5,247 nt of DNA, from NCBI GenBank assembly GCA_023414975.1, contig JAEZMI010000353.1, forward strand, positions 1-5,247, written 5' to 3'. Positions 1 to 5,247 of this stretch are shown piece by piece; position 1 is the stretch's first letter; every line of letters begins with the position of its first letter. The translations under genes and the position numbers were made by a program. The notes under the pieces were generated by a model. It was not told where the DNA came from and searched no databases. It saw nothing but the letters and a program-made list of their open reading frames with translations. This DNA comes from Pseudomonadota bacterium (lineage in GTDB: Bacteria; Pseudomonadota; Alphaproteobacteria; Rhizobiales; Xanthobacteraceae).

Positions 1-28
1 AGTTCCCCAGCCGCCCCGCTTCGAACGG

Positions 29-60
29 AAAAAGCCAGAGCTCCCCGGAACCTCTCGGCT
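29..60 (-). terminator. weak terminator-like hairpin in left flank
   Basis: On the minus strand AGCC (60-57) pairs with GGCT (36-33) and AGAG (55-52) pairs with CTCT (40-37), with one bulged G at 56 and an 11-base loop. A run of five T follows (33-29). It lies beyond the main operon terminator and beyond the tRNA-like fragment. If that fragment marks an insertion site, this could be the original terminator of the interrupted tRNA gene. The stem is short and the loop large, so the call is tentative. Confidence 0.3.
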
Positions 61-120
61 CGGGAAATCCGGCATTTTCAACGTTTATCGGGAGTGCCTG
101 ACCTTGGTAAAAAGATCAGA

Positions 121-140
121 TGGTGCCAGGAGAGGACTCG
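121..140 (-). other. candidate attachment-site remnant resembling the 3' end of tRNA-Leu
   Basis: The minus strand ends GTCCTCTCCTGGCACCA with CCA at 123-121, preceded by CGA. This reads as a T-loop, the 3' strand of the T-stem, the 3' acceptor strand and CCA. From memory, alphaproteobacterial tRNA-Leu genes end the same way but with CCTGGGCACCA, so this copy lacks one G and cannot itself be a functional tRNA end. Identity stops at the T-loop, and bases 142 onward are AT-rich and not tRNA-like. Tyrosine recombinases often integrate at tRNA 3' ends and leave such a fragment at the far end of the element. That fits the integrase at the right of the window. The tRNA identity rests on recalled consensus, not a search. 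Confidence 0.4.
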
Positions 141-196
141 ACTGAATTATCGAACCAATTGATATGTTTTGATGTTCTCTACGATGAATCTCACTG

Positions 197-216
197 TACC
201 CCCAAAAATACCCCCA
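197..216. repeat. short direct repeat TACCCCCA, two copies 12 bases apart
   Basis: TACCCCCA occurs at 197-204 and 209-216. An inverted relative, TAGGGGGT, lies at 229-236. On the minus strand this reads as G5 blocks separated by TATTTTT. G-rich repeats of this look are something I recall near the ends of integrase-borne elements, where they may bind recombinase or excisionase; that role is inferred. The second copy also forms one arm of the operon terminator, which may be all it does. Confidence 0.45.
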
Positions 217-235
217 GCAACTGATTGCTAGGGGG
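204..235 (-). terminator. Rho-independent terminator of the mod-res operon
   Basis: On the minus strand CCCCC (235-231) pairs with GGGGG (215-211), and AGCAA (229-225 read as its minus-strand complement) pairs with TTGCT (220-216). One base at 230 is bulged and the loop has 4 bases (224-221). The roughly 10-bp stem is followed at once by TATTTTT (210-204). It begins 13 bases past the res stop codon at 251-249, as expected for the end of the transcription unit. Confidence 0.72.
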
Positions 236-248
236 TCTATGGGGCACA

Positions 249-2849
249 TTAAGAGCCTAGGTACGTCGGCAGTTTGGTGCGAACATCATTCATCAGAATG
301 AGTGTGCATTCTACCGTCTCGCCGCTAGGGACAAGCTGAAGCGTGCCGGCGGGGACGGTCGTGTCCCACGCGAAATTGTCGGACATGACTTTCAACACCT
401 CGCGCTTGTAAGCCGTGTCCAAGTTGTCGAGTTGCTCGCCCTTCGTCTCCAGCACCACGAGCCGGTTCTTTTGGCCGTCGCGTCTGGCGGCAAAAATGAA
501 GTCCGGGTAGATGCGGGCGCGGCGCCAGCCCTGAAGTCCGTATTGGCTGCGCGCGACGTTCCGGTGCCACCAGACAAGAGCCTTGGTGCCGTCGAGATAA
601 ACCGCGACGTCCTTCTCGGCGTCGTTCAACTCGCTCTTGTAGATCGGCAGGAAGAGACTGCGCTCCAACGGCCCGCCAGTGGTGCTGGTGAGCTGGTCTG
701 CTCCTTCCGGCTCGGTCGTCTCCACCGTGAAGGGCATCCGCCAGTTATTCCCGTCGAGGCGCAACCGAAACTGAATACGCCCCGCCGCTACCGCATCCTT
801 GAAGAGGGCTTCCGCGCGTCGGGTGCGTTCATCGTCGAGCCCGCGCCGTAGTTCTTCGACGATCAGCGTCGCGAGTGCTCCCAGCTTGGCATCGTCAAAG
901 CCTCGCGCTCGCAACGCGTCGACCGTGCGCCCGACGATCTCGCGCCCAACAAAGGGGTTGGGTACGATGTCGAGGATCATTCGCACGGTATGAGCGGCGT
1001 CGAAGCGGATCGCCTCCAGCCCGGCGGCAACCGTGCGCGTGGCGAAATGGTCGTCGGTATCGGTCAGCTCGATACGTTGAAGTTGGCTCTCGGCGGCCTG
1101 CGCGTTTTCGGGGATGCGGTCGGCTATAGCCTGCGGGTTAAAACCCCGCCAGTCGATGGCCGCTAGAATATCCGTGTCATAGTCCAGATCGCGCGCGGCG
1201 CCGTCTTCGACCAGGAGTACCTTAGGGAGATAAATTTCGTCGGATGCGAAGTCCGGCCGGCGGTTCACATTCCGGCGGATCACCGCAGGGGCGGAACCCT
1301 CGGAAGACGTGACCGACAGCACCAGATCGCCGAGGCCGTCGCTTTCCAGTCCATCTTTGATGGCGTCCACCACATCGCGCGTTCGCGCGTGGTGCGTGAT
1401 GACGTGGCATTCATCGAGCGCGGGAATGCCGGTCTTCATGGCGTAGGGCTGGCGCAATATGCGCCCGACCAACTGCGTCATGGCGCGCAGGTTGGAGCTT
1501 GCCGCCAGCGCGCACAGCACATAGGCGAAGGGGCAATCCCAACCTTCCTGAAGCGCGGCCTTGGTGATGATGACGCGAACGCGGTTCGTCGGCGATAGAA
1601 GGTCCTGATTCTCCGGCTGGCTCAGGTCGTTCTGTTCGGCCGTCTTGATGGCGATTTCCGCCTCATCGAAGCCGGCGGTCAGCAGCCAGTCCTTCACGTC
1701 ATTGGCGTGAATGTGTCCGCTTTCCCGCTGCTCCTTGCCGGTGCGCTCTACCTGTACCAGGAGGATTGGCCGGATATAGCGGTTGGTGTCGGCGCGCAGG
1801 CCGGCGGCGGCTATGTCGAGCGTTTGCAACCGCTCCAGCGCGACATTGAGCGTCGTTTTCCAGTCGACACCCTGCCGCGCATCGAGATTGAGCGGCATCT
1901 TGATCATGCCTTCGCGGTCTAGCTCACGGCCGGTCACTTCCACGAGCACATTGGCATAGCGCCCCTGCACGGGGTTCTTGCCGCCCTTGGGCTCTACGTC
2001 TTTGGGCGTCGCGGTCAGTTCGAGCACAAAGGACGGATTGAAACCGTAGAGAGTACGGAAGGCGAGGTCGGAAACTGCCTTGTGGCCTTCGTCCAGCACA
2101 ACGACGGGGCGGATGATGCGCAGGGCATTGCCGAGCGAATCCTTGACCATAGGAAACAGGTCATCATAGGCGTCGAGGTTGGGCGTCGCATCAATGGCGG
2201 CCTTATGCGCGGCCTGATCGCCCTCCGGCGGGGCGAAGCCGTGAACGTCGCCACGGTCCTTGAAAATACGTAGGGAATCCTGTGTCTCGCGATTGGCCGA
2301 TTGCAGCATCAGCAGCATGACGCAGAGGTTCCCCTCTACATCGCGCCGGTCCAGCGGATCGGTCTTCTGCATGATCTTCACGCGACCTGCCGCCGCGCGG
2401 TCGAGCATCTGCCGGTAAGGGTGCTGGCGGTCGGTCAGGTGACGCAGGGTCTGGCTGTAGATCGCTTCATTGGGCACGATCCAGAGCACAAAGCCGGTGT
2501 TCTTGTTTAGGTAACGGCCGAACACGCGCGAGAGGGCGCTGGTCGCGAGATAGGTCTTACCGCCGCCCGTCGGCACCTTCAGCACCACGTCGGGAACCGG
2601 TCGGCCGGTGCCGTCCGTGCGAGGTGAGAAGGGAATGGTCCAGCGCGAGGGCGGCAGCTTGCCCGCCTCGCCCATGGCCTTCCACGTCTCGGCCGCGAAG
2701 TCGGGGCGAGGTATATTGAGGTGCGGGTGTTGCGCCCTGACCTTCTCGACGTCGTCCGCCTTTGCCTTCTCGGCTTTCAGCACATCGAGATAGGTTTCGA
2801 GCGTCGCCAGAACCCGCGTCTGATAGTCCAGTTCGCGCAGCATCCTCAC
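249..2849 (-). CDS. res: type III restriction-modification system restriction subunit (Res): SF2 helicase plus PD-(D/E)XK endonuclease
   Basis: An 866-residue ATP-dependent restriction subunit that works only in complex with Mod, using ATP for long-range communication between inversely oriented unmethylated sites before cleavage. Visible SF2 motifs: Walker A PTGGGKT (93-99), motif Ia-like IVPNEAI (124-130), Walker B DEGH (253-256), motif III LTATP (278-282), motif V EGWD (435-438) and motif VI QLVGRILRQP (459-468). The C-terminal nuclease has YPDF (781-784) and ETKG (801-804), with the family-typical WWHRN ahead (760-764). All key residues are present. It is slightly shorter than EcoP1I/EcoP15I Res (about 970 residues), and Walker A reads GGGKT where EcoP-type enzymes have GTGKT. 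The GTG start overlaps the mod stop by 4 bases. An ATG two codons downstream (2843-2841) is an equally possible start, giving 864 residues. Composition is uniformly GC-rich, unlike the central part of mod. Family assignment is confident; target site unknown. Confidence 0.93.
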   Translation of the reverse strand: MRMLRELDYQTRVLATLETYLDVLKAEKAKADDVEKVRAQHPHLNIPRPDFAAETWKAMGEAGKLPPSRWTIPFSPRTDGTGRPVPDVVLKVPTGGGKTYLATSALSRVFGRYLNKNTGFVLWIVPNEAIYSQTLRHLTDRQHPYRQMLDRAAAGRVKIMQKTDPLDRRDVEGNLCVMLLMLQSANRETQDSLRIFKDRGDVHGFAPPEGDQAAHKAAIDATPNLDAYDDLFPMVKDSLGNALRIIRPVVVLDEGHKAVSDLAFRTLYGFNPSFVLELTATPKDVEPKGGKNPVQGRYANVLVEVTGRELDREGMIKMPLNLDARQGVDWKTTLNVALERLQTLDIAAAGLRADTNRYIRPILLVQVERTGKEQRESGHIHANDVKDWLLTAGFDEAEIAIKTAEQNDLSQPENQDLLSPTNRVRVIITKAALQEGWDCPFAYVLCALAASSNLRAMTQLVGRILRQPYAMKTGIPALDECHVITHHARTRDVVDAIKDGLESDGLGDLVLSVTSSEGSAPAVIRRNVNRRPDFASDEIYLPKVLLVEDGAARDLDYDTDILAAIDWRGFNPQAIADRIPENAQAAESQLQRIELTDTDDHFATRTVAAGLEAIRFDAAHTVRMILDIVPNPFVGREIVGRTVDALRARGFDDAKLGALATLIVEELRRGLDDERTRRAEALFKDAVAAGRIQFRLRLDGNNWRMPFTVETTEPEGADQLTSTTGGPLERSLFLPIYKSELNDAEKDVAVYLDGTKALVWWHRNVARSQYGLQGWRRARIYPDFIFAARRDGQKNRLVVLETKGEQLDNLDTAYKREVLKVMSDNFAWDTTVPAGTLQLVPSGETVECTLILMNDVRTKLPTYLGS
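2846..2849 (-). other. 4-base mod/res overlap (GTGA), translational coupling
   Basis: The minus strand reads GAGCGGGTGTGAGGATG. TGA (2848-2846) ends mod and GTG (2849-2847) can start res. A GAG lies 5 bases before that GTG. The ATG at 2843-2841 is the alternative, with GAGCGG 8 bases ahead. Either way a terminating ribosome is placed on the res start, so Res output should follow Mod translation. That is sensible for a system in which Res must not act without Mod. Confidence 0.7.
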
Positions 2850-4639
2850 ACCCGCTCGATGCGGTAGAGCGCGAAGGGCAGCGGCACGAACTCAACCGGG
2901 ACGTTCTGTTCGGCGAGCATCTTCTGGCTGACATAGCGCGCGGCGGCGAACACAAGGTGCTTCTTGTCCGGCTTCGCGGCGGCGAAGGCCTTAGCGCGCG
3001 AAAGGGTGAGCGCGGCCTCCGGTGACTTCAGCCACTCCAGATCGTCGCGGTATATCAGCCAGACATGGTGGCTGTCGGTCGAGCCGAGATAGGACTCAGC
3101 CTCGCTCATCTGCGCGGGATCGAAGGCGCGGTTGGTCGCCATGTGGAACAGCGCGGAGCCTAGGCCGGCGAAGGAAGGCAGCCCGTCGCCGATCAACACC
3201 TTATCCAGCTCCACCGCCGGGCCGAGCGTGCAATAGGTGAAGCTGCCGCCGAGGCCCTCGGTCTTCTCGGCGACGGTTTTCTCGCCGGTGACGATCAACT
3301 CGCCGTCCTTCACCTCTTTCTTGATCCGGTCGTATTCGTGGCGGTGCAGGTTCTCGATGCCGTCGACCTTATGCACCAGCGCATCCGCGTTGGTGAGCGT
3401 GCGCCAACTCAGGCTCTCGCGCAGAAGCTCGGTCTTCTGCGTGCCTTTGAACCCATAGCCGTTGATGACGCGCCGCACGCGCTCGGCGGTCAGCTTGTCC
3501 GCATAGTCTTCCATCTCGACAAGAATGAAGCGCCGGCTGCCGCCATCGCGCTTGTTGGCGGCGAGGACAGCATGGGCTGTTGAAGCCGTGCCTGCAAACG
3601 AATCCAGAACAATACTATCGGGCTTGGAGGCTATTTCTAATACTCGTTGTATCAATTCAGGAGGTTTCGGAGCATGGAAATTTATCGAATCGCGGTCAGA
3701 GAATATTTCGAGAAGCTCTTTCTTCGATGTCTCGGTGTCTCCGACTTCGGCCGCAGGCCAGAATGTTAAAGGTACTAGTCCCTTGGACTCGCTGAAGAAG
3801 TTTTTCACACGAGGTCGTCCGTCTCCTCCCTTGGGCCAATGAATCATATTTGCCGCTTTCAAGCGTTCAAACTCAGATTCAATTGCTCCCCAACACCTAC
3901 CCTTCGGGGGGTAATGGATGACACCGGTGGGTGAAATGATCTTGTAAACTTGATTCTCGCGGAAACCCTGAGCGCTGAATGGAACTGAGGACCAGGCACC
4001 GCGAGGGTCATTGTCAGGATTCGAAAATCCATCCTCGCCCTGAATCAGCAAATTTCGTTGAATTTTCCAGAGCGTCGGATCGCATTTTGAATATAAAAGA
4101 ATATGATCAAAGCTAGGAGAGAATGTCGCTCTATTCTCCCTAGACGTTCGCTTTTGCCATGCTATTTGAGATACACAATTCTCATCACCGAATACTTCGT
4201 CGAGTATGCAGCGTGCATGATGTACTTCATTGTCATCTAAGGTAATCCAAATGCTGCCGCGTTCTGAGAGAAGCTCATGCAGCAACCGCAGCCGGGGCCA
4301 CATCATGGCGCACCATTTGTCGTGGCGAATGCCGTCCTCGGTGCCGACGGGGTTGGCGTTAAGCCACTCCTTGATGACAGGCGAATTAACGTTGTCGTTG
4401 TAGCTCCAGCCCTCATTGCCGGTGTTGTAGGGCGGGTCGATGAAGACGCAATCGACCTTGCCGGCATACATCGGCAACAGGGACTTCAGCGCCTCCAGAT
4501 TGTCGCCCTGAATAATGAGGTTGCCGTCGAGCGCCACGGGGCCGATGCCCTTCTCCGGGTGCGGCACCAGCGGGCGGAAGGGCACCGCCAGGTGATGGTT
4601 GTAGACGAATTCCTTGCCCTTGAAGCTCAGTTCGGTCAC
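2846..4639 (-). CDS. mod: type III restriction-modification system modification subunit (Mod): site-specific adenine-N6 DNA methyltransferase
   Basis: A 597-residue beta-class methyltransferase that transfers a methyl group from AdoMet to adenine N6, and provides sequence recognition for the Mod-Res complex. Motif IV DPPY is at 68-71, followed by YNTGN. GSIWITLDDNE (128-138) is the next conserved block. Motif I, DSFAGTAST (346-354), comes after them; this IV-before-I order defines the beta class. The target-recognition region lies between, about residues 160-340, with family-typical PPKGRCW (244-250), GRPRVKNFFSE (274-284) and HAPKPPELI (322-330). Residues 355-361 (AHAVLAA) also match type III Mods. 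The C-terminal 190 residues end in FVPLPFALYRIERV. The length is usual. The start is GTG at 4639-4637, with an in-frame stop only a few codons upstream and GAGGA 6 bases ahead. Base composition falls sharply across the recognition region (see separate feature). No simple-sequence repeat suggesting phase variation was seen. Confidence 0.94.
   Translation of the reverse strand: MTELSFKGKEFVYNHHLAVPFRPLVPHPEKGIGPVALDGNLIIQGDNLEALKSLLPMYAGKVDCVFIDPPYNTGNEGWSYNDNVNSPVIKEWLNANPVGTEDGIRHDKWCAMMWPRLRLLHELLSERGSIWITLDDNEVHHARCILDEVFGDENCVSQIAWQKRTSRENRATFSPSFDHILLYSKCDPTLWKIQRNLLIQGEDGFSNPDNDPRGAWSSVPFSAQGFRENQVYKIISPTGVIHYPPKGRCWGAIESEFERLKAANMIHWPKGGDGRPRVKNFFSESKGLVPLTFWPAAEVGDTETSKKELLEIFSDRDSINFHAPKPPELIQRVLEIASKPDSIVLDSFAGTASTAHAVLAANKRDGGSRRFILVEMEDYADKLTAERVRRVINGYGFKGTQKTELLRESLSWRTLTNADALVHKVDGIENLHRHEYDRIKKEVKDGELIVTGEKTVAEKTEGLGGSFTYCTLGPAVELDKVLIGDGLPSFAGLGSALFHMATNRAFDPAQMSEAESYLGSTDSHHVWLIYRDDLEWLKSPEAALTLSRAKAFAAAKPDKKHLVFAAARYVSQKMLAEQNVPVEFVPLPFALYRIERV
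3601..4260 (-). other. low-GC mosaic segment covering the Mod target-recognition region
   Basis: Hand count over eleven 60-base lines gives 306 G+C in 660 bases (46%). The lines either side give 65% (3541-3600), and 58% then 63% (4261-4320, 4321-4380). The lowest lines are 4081-4140 (37%) and 3601-3660 (38%). The segment encodes about residues 127-347. Its right edge falls at the GSIWITLDDNE block and its left edge at motif I, both conserved, and it spans the variable recognition region. The frame stays open throughout. This is what a recognition-domain replacement through homologous flanks would leave behind; the composition is observed and the exchange is inferred. Confidence 0.8.
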
Positions 4640-4645
4640 GGCACA

Positions 4646-4650
4646 TCCTC
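4646..4650 (-). promoter_or_regulatory. Shine-Dalgarno site deciding the GTG start of mod
   Basis: GAGGA (4650-4646) is followed by six bases (TGTGCC) and then GTG at 4639-4637. Two ATG codons at 4652-4650 and 4646-4644 lie in another frame, and no comparable ribosome site precedes them. The GTG is therefore the supported start despite the nearby ATGs. Confidence 0.65.
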
Positions 4651-4654
4651 ATCG

Positions 4655-4671
4655 GCCGGCGGCGGGCCGGC
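4655..4671 (-). promoter_or_regulatory. GC-rich hairpin in the mod leader
   Basis: GCCGGC (4671-4666) and GCCGGC (4660-4655) flank a 5-base loop, giving a 6-bp all-GC stem that ends 4 bases before the Shine-Dalgarno site of mod. No T-run follows, so it is not a terminator for int. It could affect ribosome access or stabilise the mRNA. GCCGGC is itself palindromic and common in high-GC DNA, so it may be incidental. Confidence 0.35.
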
Positions 4672-4714
4672 TCCCTTCCGCCCGCATAGAATCGGAAACG
4701 GCGGGGGGTGGCAA

Positions 4715-5247
4715 TCACCCGCCCGCCACGCGAGCGGCCAAAGCGCCATGCCGCGCGAGCAAGGCCGCCACATCCCGCGCCAGTGCATCGGTCGGTAGGG
4801 TTTCCACCGCCATCGCCCCGATCACCTCGCCCTGCCGGTGCGGGTCGATCTTGCCGTAGCTGCTGAAGGTTGTGGCGATGTTCTCGTGGCCTAGGTTCTG
4901 GCTCCAGGCGCGCAGTTGCTCCGGCGTGCGGCACATGGTCTGCGCGAGATGGCCGAGCGTGTGGCGGAAGGAGTGCGGCGGGAAGTAGGGCAGGCCGGCG
5001 CGGGTGAGGGCCTGTTTGAAGATGGCGCGGATCGGCGAGGCGTCGCTCCAATGCGCCCGCTCAATGCCCTGCGGCGCGAAGGCGAGGTCCGCCCCCTGTC
5101 CGATGCGCGTGCGGGGAAACAGCGGATCGGTTGGGCCGAACAGATGCACCTCGCGCAGCTCGCGCACCCACTCGGCGACGATGCCGGCGAGGTCATCGCC
5201 GAGCGGGAAGAAATAGGTGTTGATGGCCTTGGCGAACTTGGTTTCCA
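4715..5247 (-). CDS. tyrosine recombinase / phage-type integrase, C-terminal part (5' end outside window)
   Basis: Frame open from the window edge to TGA at 4717-4715, giving 176 visible residues starting ETKFAKAINTYFFPLGDD. It is the catalytic domain of a site-specific tyrosine recombinase, which joins element and chromosome through a covalent 3'-phosphotyrosine. Numbered from the first visible residue, box II HSFRH supplies His91 and Arg94, SQNLGHE supplies the second histidine (His120), and FSSYGKI supplies the nucleophile Tyr130. The first catalytic arginine, the DNA-binding N-terminus and the true start lie beyond the edge. Lys3 may be the catalytic lysine of the beta-hairpin. GTG codons inside the visible part, for example at 5167, are internal because homology-like sequence continues upstream of them. 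About 40 residues follow the tyrosine, a longer tail than in minimal integrases. The gene lies 75 bases upstream of mod on the same strand, so read-through is possible. Mobility of the module is inferred from this neighbour. Confidence 0.9.
   Translation of the reverse strand, partial: ETKFAKAINTYFFPLGDDLAGIVAEWVRELREVHLFGPTDPLFPRTRIGQGADLAFAPQGIERAHWSDASPIRAIFKQALTRAGLPYFPPHSFRHTLGHLAQTMCRTPEQLRAWSQNLGHENIATTFSSYGKIDPHRQGEVIGAMAVETLPTDALARDVAALLARHGALAARVAGG

Noticed and set aside
1..248. Searched for a further gene, complete tRNA or CRISPR-type array in the left non-coding stretch
   Set aside because: No frame with coding character, no complete cloverleaf and no regularly spaced repeat array beyond the two 8-base copies; only the hairpins and the tRNA-like fragment listed.
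432..851. Open frame of 139 codons on the plus strand within res, and other plus-strand frames across res and mod
   Set aside because: Antisense shadows of a high-GC coding gene; low-complexity or mirror-like composition, no recognisable domain, and the minus-strand frame is clearly the real gene.
3578..3604. Mod motif I reads FAGTA, with alanine where the AdoMet loop FxGxG has its second glycine
   Set aside because: Type III Mods I recall often have a similar loop (SGSATTAHAV), so this is family variation, not a sign of inactivation.
3906..3911. Run of six G within mod (and another at 4703-4708 in the leader) as possible phase-variation tracts
   Set aside because: Six bases is short for slippage-driven switching, and such runs are expected in high-GC DNA; no longer repeat is present in mod.
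4686..4714. Possible mod promoter: TTGCCA (4714-4709), 17-base spacer, TTCTAT (4691-4686) on the minus strand
   Set aside because: The -10 element matches the consensus at only about half its positions; too weak to annotate, although the spacing is right.
4413..5051. 212-codon minus-strand frame spanning the int-mod junction
   Set aside because: Overlaps the well-supported C-terminus of the integrase and N-terminus of Mod in another frame; arginine- and proline-rich composition typical of a shadow frame.

Overview
The window carries one short defence module, and everything recognisable is on the minus strand. Read in the direction of transcription (right to left) it holds the 3' part of a tyrosine-recombinase integrase gene (4715 to beyond the right edge), a type III restriction-modification methyltransferase gene mod (2846-4639), and the matching ATP-dependent restriction subunit gene res (249-2849). 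A Rho-independent terminator follows (204-235), then about 200 bases of non-coding sequence. Sampled coding lines are about 63-65% GC. GTG starts, the integrase type and a tRNA-Leu-like fragment at 121-140 suggest a high-GC proteobacterium, probably an alphaproteobacterium. This is inference only, as no housekeeping gene is present.

Layout: 1-120 is non-coding and may be chromosomal flank, with a weak terminator-like hairpin at 29-60. Bases 121-140 resemble the 3' end of a tRNA-Leu gene in minus orientation, a plausible attachment-site remnant. Bases 142-203 are AT-rich, with a short repeat TACCCCCA at 197 and 209. The second repeat copy forms part of the terminator hairpin that closes the mod-res operon. 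The 75-base gap between int and mod has a GC-rich hairpin just ahead of a good Shine-Dalgarno site for the GTG start of mod.

How it works together: Mod is a beta-class N6-adenine methyltransferase that carries the only sequence-recognition domain of a type III system. Res supplies the SF2 helicase motor and a C-terminal PD-(D/E)XK nuclease, and acts only in complex with Mod. The 4-base overlap (GTGA) implies translational coupling. All expected catalytic motifs are present in both, so the system looks intact. The integrase next door, plus the tRNA-like fragment at the far end, suggests a very small integrative element whose cargo is just this system.

The most notable signal is inside mod. 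Bases 3601-4260 are 46% GC by hand count, against about 63-65% on both sides. The edges fall in conserved methyltransferase motifs and enclose the target-recognition region. This looks like a swapped recognition domain in a conserved scaffold. The gene families are known; I see no sign of a new class of system.
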